The notes under the pieces were generated by a model. It did no database searches. It had not been told where the DNA came from and saw only the letters and a list, made by a program, of their open reading frames with translations. The position numbers were made by a program, and so were the translations under genes. 64,000 nt of DNA, taken from an uncultured Olsenella sp. GTDB taxonomy: Bacteria; Actinomycetota; Coriobacteriia; Coriobacteriales; Atopobiaceae. Shown here in pieces: positions 8,215 to 16,621 of the stretch (positions within the stretch are counted from its first letter, which is position 1; each line of letters begins with the position of its first letter). The stretch covers positions 1 through 64,000 of the forward strand of contig OMVT01000008.1 in the NCBI GenBank assembly GCA_900314535.1, written 5' to 3'.

Positions 8215-9249
8215 ATGGTTCAGAAGAAGGATATCGACTGGCAGAGCCTCGGCTTTGCATATCAGCCGACCGATTACAGCTATGTCTCGAACTACAAGGA
8301 TGGTGCCTGGGACGAGGGCGGCCTTACTCCTGACCACACCGTAACGCTCTCCGAGTGCGCAGGCCTGCTTCACTACTGCCAGGAGGTCTTCGAGGGCCTC
8401 AAGGCCTATACGACCAAGGATGGCCGTGTCGTCTGCTTCCGTCCGGACCAGAACGCGCACCGCATGCACGATTCCGCAAAGCGCATCGTGATGCCGCCGT
8501 TCCCCGAGGACCGCTTCGTCGAGGCAGTCGACGAGGTCGTCCGTGCCAACGCTGCCTGGGTGCCGCCTTTCGGCACGGGCGCTACGCTCTATATCCGCCC
8601 GCTCATGTTCGCCACGGGCAATGTCATCGGCGTCAAGCCTGCTGACGAGTATCAGTTCCGCATCCTCGTGACGCCGGTCGGCGCCTACTACAAGGGCGGC
8701 GTGAAGCCGGTCAAGGTCCAGGTTTCCCAGTACGACCGTGCAGCACCTCATGGCACCGGCAACATCAAGGCTGGCCTGAACTACGCTATGTCGCTCTATC
8801 CGTCTGTCCTTGCACACCAGGCAGGCTATGCGGACAACATGTTCCTGGATCCGCAGACCCGCACCTTTGTCGAGGAGTCCGGCGGCGCGAACTTCCTGTT
8901 CGTCGACAAGGAGGGCACGCTCGTCGTCCCGAAGAGCGCAACCGACTCCATCCTGCCGTCCATCACCCGCCGCTCGCTCGTCGATGTGGCTGAGCACTAC
9001 CTCGGCATGAAGGTTGTCCAGCGCCAGGTACGCTTCGACGAGATCGGCAACTTCGTCGAGTGCGGCATGTGCGGCACCGCAGCTGTCATCTCCCCGGTGG
9101 GCGAGGTCGACAACGGCGACGAGAAGGTTGTCTACGGTATGGACCACGTCGGCCCTGTCATGAAGAAGCTCCGCGAGACGCTCACCGGCATCCAGTCCGG
9201 CGAGATCGAGGACAAGTTCGGCTGGGTCCACGAGATCAAGGTCGACTAG
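8215..9249 (+). CDS. ilvE: Branched-chain amino acid aminotransferase
   Basis: 344 aa fold-type IV PLP enzyme, the cytoplasmic last step of valine, leucine and isoleucine synthesis using glutamate as donor. Visible: ECAGLLHYCQEVFEGLKAY, RPDQNAHRM, YIRPLMFATG, the PLP-lysine region GNIKAGLNYA, and EESGGANFLFV, SILPSITRRS and CGTAAVISPV, all typical of the BCAT II branch. AAGGAG sits 6 nt before ATG 8215, so upstream in-frame ATG 8161 is not used. No riboswitch or T-box consensus was found in the 8000-8214 leader. It stands alone and ends in a UUCG-loop terminator. Confidence 0.95.
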   Translation: MVQKKDIDWQSLGFAYQPTDYSYVSNYKDGAWDEGGLTPDHTVTLSECAGLLHYCQEVFEGLKAYTTKDGRVVCFRPDQNAHRMHDSAKRIVMPPFPEDRFVEAVDEVVRANAAWVPPFGTGATLYIRPLMFATGNVIGVKPADEYQFRILVTPVGAYYKGGVKPVKVQVSQYDRAAPHGTGNIKAGLNYAMSLYPSVLAHQAGYADNMFLDPQTRTFVEESGGANFLFVDKEGTLVVPKSATDSILPSITRRSLVDVAEHYLGMKVVQRQVRFDEIGNFVECGMCGTAAVISPVGEVDNGDEKVVYGMDHVGPVMKKLRETLTGIQSGEIEDKFGWVHEIKVD

Positions 9250-9270
9250 CTTCAGGATCCACGGACTTTC

Positions 9271-9301
9271 GGGCGCTCTGCTTCGGCAGGGCGCCTTTTT
9301 C
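9271..9301 (+). terminator. ilvE terminator with UUCG tetraloop
   Basis: A 10-bp stem GGCGCTCTGC/GCAGGGCGCC closed by TTCG is followed by TTTTT. Confidence 0.9.
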
Positions 9302-9423
9302 GTATGTGTCCAGGCCCTTTCTGTTCCGGTTATGCCAAACTGCCCTGATTTGTCGCGCTTCCAGGCTGAAAAGTGCCGTACAGTTGAGGGACGAAAGGAA
9401 CCCGAATCGAAGGGCAGGCAAGC

Positions 9424-9861
9424 ATGGGCAGCTTCATCAAGGAATTCAGGGAGTTCGTGTCCCGCGGCAATGTGATGGACATGGCAGTCGGCATCATCAT
9501 CGGCGGCGCGTTCACGAACATCGTGACATCGCTCTGCACGAACATCATCAATCCTCTGATCTCCTTCATCTCCGGCGGCGGCGCCGAGGTCACGGGCCTC
9601 GTCGTGCCGGGCACCTCCATCGACTTCGGTGCCTTCATCACGGCTGTCATCAACTTCTTCATCGTCGCCTTCATCGTCTTCTGCATGGTCAAGGCCATGA
9701 ACCGCTTCAAGGAGGCAGAGGACAAGCTCTTCCACACGAAGGAGGAGGAAGTCGAGAAGAAGGCACCGAAGTGCCCGCACTGCCTCGAAGAGGTCAAGGA
9801 AGGCGCCACGAGGTGCCCGCACTGCGGCGGCGAGATTCCGGGCGGCGCGCACGCCGAGTAA
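9424..9861 (+). CDS. mscL: Large-conductance mechanosensitive channel with C-terminal zinc ribbon
   Basis: 145 aa. Residues 1-95 are MscL: FIKEFREFVSRGNVMDMAVGIIIGGAFTNIV (TM1 gate helix) and the second TM FGAFITAVINFFIVAFIVF. It forms a homopentamer that releases solutes on osmotic downshock. After the cytoplasmic helix comes an extension with two CxxC pairs (KCPHCLEEVKEG and RCPHCGGEIPGG), a short zinc ribbon seen in some Gram-positive MscL proteins. AGGGCAGG precedes the ATG. Single-gene unit between ilvE and hisS. Confidence 0.95.
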   Translation: MGSFIKEFREFVSRGNVMDMAVGIIIGGAFTNIVTSLCTNIINPLISFISGGGAEVTGLVVPGTSIDFGAFITAVINFFIVAFIVFCMVKAMNRFKEAEDKLFHTKEEEVEKKAPKCPHCLEEVKEGATRCPHCGGEIPGGAHAE

Positions 9862-10043
9862 GGAAAGATACCTATCGAACCGGTCGATGCCTGTCTCCTC
9901 TGTGGGGCAGGCATCGTGCATGATGGGGGAATGAGGCGAAAGCGCTATACTTTCGCTCACGGCCGTGGAAGGCAGGAAGCAGGAGCTCCTCTGTTTGTGG
10001 CCACGGCTGAGAGCATGCTTCAGCATGCAGGAAGGAGCCTTTG

Positions 10044-11357
10044 ATGGCACAGAAGATTCAGGGTACCGAGGACCTCTATGGCGGATACATGCGCAGCTGG
10101 CAGCATATGCAGGATGTCGCACGCGACCTCTTCGGCACCTATGGCTTCGATATGATCGAGACGCCTGCCATCGAGCAGGTCGATACCTTTGTCCACGGCA
10201 TCGGCGAGTCGACGGATGTCGTGCGCAAGGAGATGTTCCGCGTCGTCTCGGGCGCCCTCTTCGAGAACCTGCTCGAGGCAGGCACGGAGAAGGGACTCAA
10301 GCCGAAGCAGCGCATGGCCATGAGGCCGGAAGGCACGGCAGGCGTCGTGCGTGCCGCGGTGGAGAACAACTTCGTGCCGCAGGGAGCGGCGCCTGCGAAG
10401 CTCTGGTATGCGGAAGCGATGTTCCGTGGCGAGCGTCCGCAGAAGGGACGCCTGCGCCAGTTCCACCAGGTCGGCGTCGAATGGCTCGGCGCGGCAGATC
10501 CTGCAGCCGATGCCGAGTGCATCATCATGCTCATGGAGTTCTACAAGCGTCTCGGCTTCGATCCTTCGAAGCTCAGGCTCTCGATCAACTCGATGGGCGA
10601 TGCAGCCTGCCGTCCTGCCTACCGCGAGAAGGTGCGGCAGTTCATCTATGACCACAAGGACGAGATGTGCGAGGACTGCCTCGAGCGTGCCGACATCAAC
10701 CCGCTCAGGAGCTTCGACTGCAAGAATGACCACTGCCGTGAGGTCATGAAGTCCGCACCGCTCGTGACAGACAACCTCTGCGACGACTGCCGCGAGCACT
10801 ACGAGAAGGTCAAGAAGTACCTCGACGAGGCAGGAGTTGCCTACGTCGAGGATCCGACGCTCGTGCGCGGCCTCGACTACTACACGCGCACGGTCTTCGA
10901 GGTCGAGGCGACCGATGCCGGCGTCGGCGCTATCGGCGGTGGCGGTCGCTACGATGGCCTCATGGAGCTCGAAGGCGGAAAGCCGACGCCGGGCATCGGC
11001 TTTGCCGTGGGCTTCGAGCGCATCGCGCTTGCGCTTGCCGCCCAGGGCGGCACGCTCGAGACGCCAGAGCCCGAGTGCGTCTATGTGGCAGGTACCTCAG
11101 CTGACGAGCGCGAGGCCGTGTTCAAGGCGACGCTGGCACTCCGCGAGGCTGGCATCCGCACCGAGGCCGACTACCAGGGCCGCTCCCTCAAGAGCCAGTT
11201 CAAGCAGGCAGACAAGCTCAATGCCCGCCTCTGCGTGGTGTTGGGGCCGGACGAGGTCGCAGCGGGCCAGGCGACGCTGCGCGACATGGATACCCACGAG
11301 CAGGTGCAGGTGGCAGCAGATGAGCTGGCGGAGCAGGTGAAGGCGCGCCTCGCGTAG
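10044..11357 (+). CDS. hisS: Histidyl-tRNA synthetase
   Basis: 437 aa class II aminoacyl-tRNA synthetase, charging tRNA-His in the cytoplasm. Visible: GTEDLYG at the N-terminus, motif 2 as FRGERPQKGRLRQFHQVGVE, the HisRS-specific RGLDYYTRTVFEV, motif 3 as GIGFAVGFERIALAL, and a C-terminal anticodon-binding domain (EADYQGRSLKSQFKQADK). GAAGGAG (10031-10037) lies 6 nt before ATG 10044; an in-frame TTG three bases earlier is too close. The usual hisS-aspS adjacency is broken here: aspS lies about 17 kb away. Confidence 0.96.
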   Translation: MAQKIQGTEDLYGGYMRSWQHMQDVARDLFGTYGFDMIETPAIEQVDTFVHGIGESTDVVRKEMFRVVSGALFENLLEAGTEKGLKPKQRMAMRPEGTAGVVRAAVENNFVPQGAAPAKLWYAEAMFRGERPQKGRLRQFHQVGVEWLGAADPAADAECIIMLMEFYKRLGFDPSKLRLSINSMGDAACRPAYREKVRQFIYDHKDEMCEDCLERADINPLRSFDCKNDHCREVMKSAPLVTDNLCDDCREHYEKVKKYLDEAGVAYVEDPTLVRGLDYYTRTVFEVEATDAGVGAIGGGGRYDGLMELEGGKPTPGIGFAVGFERIALALAAQGGTLETPEPECVYVAGTSADEREAVFKATLALREAGIRTEADYQGRSLKSQFKQADKLNARLCVVLGPDEVAAGQATLRDMDTHEQVQVAADELAEQVKARLA

Positions 11358-11378
11358 GTTGCATCCTCTGTACGGCAT

Positions 11379-11420
11379 GGGCCGCCCAAGGCATCTGCCC
11401 TGGGCGGCCCTGTCTTGTTC
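11379..11420 (+). terminator. hisS terminator
   Basis: GGGCCGCCC and GGGCGGCCC form a 9-bp stem, with an inner AAGGCA/TGCCCT extension, followed by TGTCTTGTT. Confidence 0.75.
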
Positions 11421-11500
11421 AGCCTTTCCTCCTCCATGGGGAGACGGGCTACGGCGTTCTGCGGATAAGAGCTTTCTACATTAGTCCAATGGGTGAAGGA

Positions 11501-12280
11501 CTATTTGCAAACAGAATAGCCAAAGTATATGGTTAGGGTGTCAACTGGAGTGATGCCATCCTCTGCATATACAGTAACCTTTTCCGTATGCGGAGATCCG
11601 TAAAGTTCGAGGGCTTCCTCTGCAGTATCAGGTTCTCTAAAAGCTATATCGCGATAATATACATATCCATCAATTCCATTGTTGCCAGTTGCGGTAATGA
11701 GATCTGGATAGTATCCATTTGCTTTTTCGGCGAGCAGAGAACCATATTTAAGTCCTGTAGCATTTGTCTTGTATACATCGGTATAGGGCGAGATGTCGTA
11801 AATTGCGATAGAGTTCTTCAGGGAAGAAGTGATGAGTGTCGCTGTTGGAAATTGAGTAGTGTACTTTCCGCTTGACCCTCCATTGAGAGAAAGATATGCA
11901 GATGTCCTGTATGCATAACCTGAAACTTTGCTTCCTGAAGCAGTAGCTAGGAAATATGTCGTTGCACTTGGATTGCTCGACGTGGAGCCTGCGACAAACT
12001 TTTCGTCTCGGGTAAATGCAATAGAAATAGTTGCGGATCCTGCACTGAATTCTTGTGAGCTGGATAGCACCGCATTGCCTTGGGCGCTGCTAGAAAACTC
12101 ATTTGCGCTTGTGCTTGCAGCGTATGAATTGCCCCATACTGAGAATCTCAAAACGCTGCTATTGGCAGAGGCGGCATACGCTAGCGTACTGCTCAAGAAG
12201 CAACTGGCGACCAATGAAAACAAGAGTGTTATCAGCGCCCTTTTCATGTTCTTGTTGAAGAATGCGTCGGAACTAGACAT
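11501..12280 (-). CDS. Secreted protein of unknown function, low-GC island
   Basis: 259 aa. An N-terminal signal peptide is clear (KR, then ALITLLFSLVASCFLSSTLAYA, cleavage near AYAASA). The middle is Ser/Ala/Thr-rich. The last about 85 residues hold a domain with YGS, YYPDLITATGNNGIDGYVYYRD and VYAEDGITPVDTL that is paralogous to the C-terminus of the adjacent lipoprotein gene. I have seen this YGS...PDLI..G.NG..GYV...DG pattern in secreted proteins of Gram-positive bacteria but know no function. GGGAGG lies 5 nt before the ATG. Base composition is visibly more AT-rich than the neighbours, suggesting acquisition. Confidence 0.75.
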   Translation of the reverse strand: MSSSDAFFNKNMKRALITLLFSLVASCFLSSTLAYAASANSSVLRFSVWGNSYAASTSANEFSSSAQGNAVLSSSQEFSAGSATISIAFTRDEKFVAGSTSSNPSATTYFLATASGSKVSGYAYRTSAYLSLNGGSSGKYTTQFPTATLITSSLKNSIAIYDISPYTDVYKTNATGLKYGSLLAEKANGYYPDLITATGNNGIDGYVYYRDIAFREPDTAEEALELYGSPHTEKVTVYAEDGITPVDTLTIYFGYSVCK

Positions 12281-12328
12281 ATAAACCTCCCATGAATACT
12301 GCTCGTCATCAAATCGTGTTTCTTATCC

Positions 12329-12862
12329 TTACCTGAGACTCGTCGTGAGCGTATCGACCATCGTCGTCCCGTCCTGAGCAAAGAGCGGCAGCGTACGTTC
12401 GCCAATCTCATTGAAGGCAGCGATGCGTGCCGTGTCCACATCGCCTGTGGTCGCATAGGCCGGCGGGAAGAGGTCGGTCTTGTACACGTAGCCTTCGGTG
12501 CCATTGTCCCCGACAGCTGAGATGAGATCTGGAAAGTAGGAGATGTACTCGTCGTAATAGCCTTCGGCATTGGGGACCGGCGGATAGATGCCATCGGCGC
12601 TTCCATAGGTGAGGCCGGCATCGTTTGCCGGGTAGCTCTGCTTCTCCGAGAATGGTCCCGTCATCGTGAGATTGCCGAAGACGAGCACTTCGTTGCCGTT
12701 GCTGTCGGTGTATGTCGAATCGGGCTGGACAGACGATGCGCCCGTGGCGGCATCTGCCGTGCTGGATGCGCCATTTTCGGCAGCAGTCCCTGCACCGCAT
12801 CCGGAAAGCCCCAAGATGAGGGCGCAAGCGCAGACAGCAAGACGCATTCTTCTTCGCTTCAT
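12329..12862 (-). CDS. Lipoprotein paralogous to adjacent secreted protein
   Basis: 177 aa. Signal peptide KRRRMRLAVCACALILGLSGC with lipobox LSGC, so a membrane-anchored lipoprotein, followed by an Ala/Ser/Thr-rich linker. Residues about 80-175 (LTYGSADG, FPDLISAVGDNGTEGYVYKTDL, LFAQDGTTMVDTL) align with the C-terminal domain of the downstream secreted protein. Both genes are on the minus strand, 48 nt apart, and are probably an operon arising by duplication. Function unknown. Confidence 0.75.
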   Translation of the reverse strand: MKRRRMRLAVCACALILGLSGCGAGTAAENGASSTADAATGASSVQPDSTYTDSNGNEVLVFGNLTMTGPFSEKQSYPANDAGLTYGSADGIYPPVPNAEGYYDEYISYFPDLISAVGDNGTEGYVYKTDLFPPAYATTGDVDTARIAAFNEIGERTLPLFAQDGTTMVDTLTTSLR

Positions 12863-13469
12863 CGCGGTTAGACCTCCTCCATACTTGAGCGGAAACTCAG
12901 TTAAGTGCTGACATGTCTACCTATGACCTGTACATTGGACTCACCCCTTCAATAGTGGAGGCGGGAGCTAATAGGAGATGGGGGATCAACCTAATTTATC
13001 AACAGCACGCGCAATGATTCCGGAAATAGAATATGACGTAGCGCCTTCATAGGGAGATATCTCAGGCCTGGGATTCGATGGGTGCTGCAAGTTCCATAGA
13101 TCGAATGAATTTCAGCGTCTTCTACTGTATTAAAAGATAAGACCTGCACGAAGTCTCTTGAAAGAGTCGTCTGCCTTTCTACAAACTAGACCTAATGGAG
13201 AACTCGGCCGTTGATTAAGAGAAGAGTGGGATGTTCTTGATTGGGTTCCAAGATAGCAATCAGAGCCAATGGACAAGGTACTTGGCATAAGTCGTAAGAT
13301 GCATTCCATCCACGACACTGACAACAGAATCCCCTTCATTCATGATGGAAATTCGTATAGCAGCGGAAGAGCCTACCTAGCCATTGGAATCGCCCTTTCC
13401 TCTTATGTTGACAGCAACACAATCAAGATGTGAACAATTAAGCATAGTGTATATGCAAATGGCGCATAG
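12863..13469. other. Intergenic AT-richer stretch without a supportable gene
   Basis: About 600 bp (900 bp to the nikM start). Minus-strand frames contain short protein-like pieces separated by stops, for example one ending GIIARAVDKLG near 13010 and one starting MNEGDSVVSVVDG near 13340. They do not join into one frame and I recognise no family. This may be a decayed gene. A TTGACA at about 13408 could be the -35 of a promoter for the nikM leader. Confidence 0.3.
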
Positions 13470-13535
13470 GTAAAGAGCCTTCTTGCTCTGGCTTCTCGAG
13501 ATGGATTGTGTGGCAATAGCTGTCATTCCAGACGA

Positions 13536-13712
13536 TGTGTAGGGAATGTCTATGGGGCGGGGAGCGAAGACAAAGTGGATACAGGAAGCCCGATGTGCCA
13601 ACACAAGCCCCATGCATTGCCCGGATGCGTTTCTGCACGCTGTTGCGTCGTTGTTTCTTTCGGGATAAGAGTGGGCTGGATCCATCAGCTGGGCGCCTGG
13701 GAGACTGGCTGC
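13536..13712 (+). promoter_or_regulatory. Possible degenerate cobalamin riboswitch in nikM leader
   Basis: Upstream of a cobalt/nickel ECF gene, the leader contains AGGAAGCCCGATGTG and, about 110 nt later, GCCTGGGAGACTGGCTGCC. The latter loosely resembles the B12 box (AGCCAGGAGACCTGCC) but has a 3-nt insertion. Match to the rest of the conserved core is poor. I would not assert this without a covariance-model hit. Confidence 0.25.
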
Positions 13713-13766
13713 CATGCTATAAGCTATATATACAAGTTCCTGCAGAGGCTGGAAAGGATCGCCACC

Positions 13767-14783
13767 ATGCATATCCCTGAGAACTATCTGAGCCCTTCGA
13801 CCTGTGGCGTGCTCACCGCTGCCATGGTCCCCGTCTGGGTCCATGCCACAAGGCGCGTGCGCGAGACTGTGCCGAAGGACAAGATGCCTCTTCTGGGCCT
13901 CGCTGCTGCCTTCAGCTTCCTCGCGATGATGTTCAATGTGCCGATTCCCGGAGGCACGACAGGGCACGCCGTCTGCGGCACCCTGATCGCGATACTCTTT
14001 GGCCCTTGGGCAGCGACGATTGCGCTCTCGGTTGCGCTCGCGCTCCAGGCCATCCTCTTCGGCGATGGCGGGATTCTGGCATTCGGCGCGAACTGCTTCA
14101 ACATGGCCTTCATCCTTCCGCAGGTGGGGTATGGCATCTATACCTGGCTCATGCACCGGAAGAAGAAGGGTGCGTCCTCGTTGAGATCCAAGCTTGTGGC
14201 TGCAGGCATTGCCTCCTACGTCGCAATCAATGCAGCAGCGCTCTGTGCTGGCATCGAGTTCGGCATCCAGCCCCTCCTCTTCACGGATGCTGCCGGCAAC
14301 GCGCTCTATTGTCCTTATCCGCTCTGGGTCTCGGTCCCTGCGATGCTTGTAGGGCACCTCACGGTGGCGGGCGCTGCCGAGGCAATCTTCACTGTTGGCA
14401 TCCTGGCCTATGTGAGGAAGGCTGCCCCTTCCTTCGGAATCGAGGGGCTCGGTGCGACGGACAAGGACGCCTCCCGCTCGAGCAGGGCGATGGCAGCCTT
14501 GATGTGTGCCCTCATCGTGCTTGTGCCGCTCGGCCTTCTGGCCGAAGGCGATGCGTGGGGAGAATGGGCGCCCGAGGACGTGAGCGCTGCGGTCGGCTAT
14601 GCACCTCAAGGCCTTTCCACTGGCTGGATGTGGGAGGCGCTCATTCCTGACTATTCGTTCGGGGCGCTTCCAGACTGGGCTGGCTATGTCCTTTCTGCCG
14701 TGATTGGCGCCGCCGTGCTCGTGATCGTGTTCCGGCTTCTCGCAGCAGGAGGAAAGCAGAAGGCCGATTTTGGCACGCGATAG
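13767..14783 (+). CDS. ECF nickel/cobalt transporter S component, NikM-NikN fusion
   Basis: 338 aa. Residues 1-210 are CbiM/NikM: the protein starts MHIPENYLSPSTCG, giving the N-terminal Met-His-Ile needed for metal coordination once the terminus is exposed, followed by about six membrane segments. The C-terminal part (VGYAPQGLSTGW, GALPDWAGY, last TM) is the NikN/PDGLE-like domain, so this is a NikMN fusion. Sequence alone does not settle Ni versus Co. The start at 13767 follows AAAGGATC. The cbiQ-type gene starts inside its last 14 nt. No ATPase (CbiO) gene is present in the window. Confidence 0.88.
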   Translation: MHIPENYLSPSTCGVLTAAMVPVWVHATRRVRETVPKDKMPLLGLAAAFSFLAMMFNVPIPGGTTGHAVCGTLIAILFGPWAATIALSVALALQAILFGDGGILAFGANCFNMAFILPQVGYGIYTWLMHRKKKGASSLRSKLVAAGIASYVAINAAALCAGIEFGIQPLLFTDAAGNALYCPYPLWVSVPAMLVGHLTVAGAAEAIFTVGILAYVRKAAPSFGIEGLGATDKDASRSSRAMAALMCALIVLVPLGLLAEGDAWGEWAPEDVSAAVGYAPQGLSTGWMWEALIPDYSFGALPDWAGYVLSAVIGAAVLVIVFRLLAAGGKQKADFGTR

Positions 14784-15594
14784 GGAAGAGGCACGGGAGC
14801 TGCCTGAGTGGCTGCTGACAGATGAGCGCTACGAGCCTGCAGCTGACAGGGATTCATTCATACGCAAGAGCATGGAGGCCGTGGCAGGGGTCCTGGCACG
14901 CCTGAGGCTTGATGGAGGCAGGCCCTGGGCGCTCTCTCCCTCTGCTCCCGTGAAGCTCGCGCTTGGCCTTCTTGCCATCATCCTCGGCTCCTGTGCCACG
15001 AACTTCGCGTTCACGCTTCTGCTTCTTGCTGTCACGCTCGTGCGCATGGCGCTGCTGCCGCAGAAGGCGCTTTCGCGCTGCTTGAAGACATCTGCGGGAG
15101 CAGCCATCCTGAGTGCCCTCCTGATGCTTCCGGCCATCCTTCTGGGACAGGCGAGCTCGGCGCTTCTTATCGGCACGAAGGTCTTCGTCTCGGTCTCGAT
15201 CGCAATGATCGTGGCGCTCTCGACGCCGCTCTCCGAGCTCGCCGGGGCACTTCGCGCCTTCCATGTGCCGAATGTCTTCATCCTGACTGTCGAGCTGGCA
15301 TTGAAGAGCATCTATGACCTCGGACAGACGGCGCTCGAGGTGCTCGGATCTTTGAAGATGCGAAGCGTCGGCAGGAACCACGAGAAGGGGAGCGCCCTGG
15401 GCGGCGTCGGCGGCGTCGTGCTCCTGAAGGCGCAGCGGGCAGCGAAGACGACCTCGGATGCCATGCGCTGCCGCGGCTTCGAGGGGGACTATATCGTGCC
15501 CGACACGCTCGCATTCCGTCCGGCCGATTCGCTCTGGGCGGCAGGCGCCATCCTGCTTGTGGTGGCTTTCCTTGTGCTCGAAGGCGTCCTCTAG
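14770..15594 (+). CDS. cbiQ: ECF transporter T component, CbiQ-like
   Basis: 274 aa membrane scaffold that couples the substrate-binding NikMN to the ATPase in energy-coupling-factor importers. Four to five hydrophobic segments are seen. The two coupling-helix motifs that contact the ATPase appear as LKMRSVGRN and AMRCRGFEG. The likely start is a TTG at 14770 with AGAAGG 6 nt upstream, overlapping nikM by 14 nt. The stop TAG (15592-15594) overlaps the stop of the convergent GntR gene. The cognate ATPase must be encoded elsewhere or shared. Confidence 0.87.
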   Translation: MARDREEARELPEWLLTDERYEPAADRDSFIRKSMEAVAGVLARLRLDGGRPWALSPSAPVKLALGLLAIILGSCATNFAFTLLLLAVTLVRMALLPQKALSRCLKTSAGAAILSALLMLPAILLGQASSALLIGTKVFVSVSIAMIVALSTPLSELAGALRAFHVPNVFILTVELALKSIYDLGQTALEVLGSLKMRSVGRNHEKGSALGGVGGVVLLKAQRAAKTTSDAMRCRGFEGDYIVPDTLAFRPADSLWAAGAILLVVAFLVLEGVL

Positions 15595-16319
15595 GCCGTC
15601 TGGTCCTCTGCGTTCTTGAAGTAGTCGGGGAAGGCAGAGAGGACCTCTTCCTTTTCGTCGAGCATCACATGGAGATGGTGTTCGACGAGGTAGGCTGCCT
15701 CTTCGGGATCGTGGTGCACGAGGGCGCCAAGGAGCTGCTCGTGCTCGTCCAGGATGGACTGCCAGCCGAGGCCGCGTGCCTTCACATGGAGCCAGCGGAA
15801 GCGGTCGAGGTCGACGGCGCCGCGCGCAAGCCAGGCCCACTCGTAGGTCCTGTCGGCAATCGTATAGATCGCTTCGTGCATCGCGTTGTCCGCATCGAAG
15901 AAGGCCCTCTGGTCATGGCTCCTGACGGCTGCCTTCTGCGCTTCGATCGTGGCGCGCATGTCCGAGAGGCTCTCTTCCGTGCAGCGTGCTGCTGCCTCGC
16001 GCACGACAGGACGCTCGATATTGAGGCGCAGGAAATGGGCGCTCTTGGCCGCGTCCATATCGATGAGAGAGACATAGCTGCCGCTCTTGGCCTTCGTATA
16101 GACAAGGCCTTCCTGCTGCAGGCGCACGATAGCCTCGCGTACCGGCGTCCTGCCGACGCCGAAGGTCTCGCGCACATCCTTGGCAGAGAGGCGCTGCCCG
16201 GGAAGATACTCGAACTCGATGATGCCGCGCTTCAGGCGCTCATATGCCTCGTCCTGCTGCTTGTCGGGAAGCTCGGCTGCTTCCTGGTGCTCTTCGACCT
16301 GCTCTGTCGTCCCTGCCAT
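15591..16319 (-). CDS. GntR-family (FadR/FCD subfamily) transcriptional regulator
   Basis: 242 aa. N-terminal winged helix with YERLKRGIIEFEYLPGQRLSAKDVRETFGVGRTPVREAIVRLQQEGLV at about residues 26-75. The C-terminal all-helical FCD ligand domain carries metal-ligand-type His residues (MHEAIY, EHEQLLGAL, HHLHVML). FCD regulators commonly sense sugar acids. It is divergent from kdgK-eda, so the likely role is control of 2-keto-3-deoxygluconate use, by inference from context. CTAGCAT repeats in the divergent region are candidate operators. GAGGAG precedes the ATG by 9 nt. Confidence 0.9.
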   Translation of the reverse strand: MAGTTEQVEEHQEAAELPDKQQDEAYERLKRGIIEFEYLPGQRLSAKDVRETFGVGRTPVREAIVRLQQEGLVYTKAKSGSYVSLIDMDAAKSAHFLRLNIERPVVREAAARCTEESLSDMRATIEAQKAAVRSHDQRAFFDADNAMHEAIYTIADRTYEWAWLARGAVDLDRFRWLHVKARGLGWQSILDEHEQLLGALVHHDPEEAAYLVEHHLHVMLDEKEEVLSAFPDYFKNAEDQTA

Positions 16320-16349
16320 GGATGGAATCTCCTCTCGTACCTTTCTCGG

Positions 16350-16373
16350 CTAGCATACCACGCAAACTAGCAT
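16350..16373. promoter_or_regulatory. Candidate GntR operator: direct CTAGCAT repeats
   Basis: CTAGCAT occurs at 16350-16356 and 16367-16373 (17-nt period), just upstream of the GntR gene. The reverse complement ATGCTAG occurs at 16540-16546, near a kdgK promoter-like TACAAT. Repetition on both sides of the divergent region suggests an autoregulating operator pair. Confidence 0.4.
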
Positions 16374-16522
16374 CCAAGAAATAGAGAGAGCTGCATCTGT
16401 CGGCCAAACGGCGGCATTCGGGCAATTTCTTGTGCGTCAGCAGGAAAGACGCGGGCTGCAGCTGAGGCAGCTCCTGAATATCCGTTCGCATAGATTTCCT
16501 CCATCTGGCAAGATTTCCTCTT

Positions 16523-16546
16523 TACAATGGATAACTAACATGCTAG
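16523..16546 (+). promoter_or_regulatory. Candidate kdgK promoter -10 with adjacent operator half-site
   Basis: TACAAT (16523-16528) resembles a -10 box, and ATGCTAG (16540-16546) immediately downstream matches the repeats near the GntR gene. A repressor bound here would block kdgK-eda transcription. No clear -35 is seen. Confidence 0.35.
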
Positions 16547-16621
16547 ATTTGGAATCGTTGAGAGAGACAGAACCGCAGGAGCCCAGAGGGGCAGGCGGAT
16601 CTGCGCCGGAAAGGATGGAGC

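Noticed and set aside
8104-10122. 672-aa minus-strand frame across ilvE and mscL
   Set aside because: Shadow of two well-supported genes.
14006-14650. 214-aa plus-strand frame inside nikM
   Set aside because: Out-of-frame shadow; His/Arg/Cys-rich without motifs.
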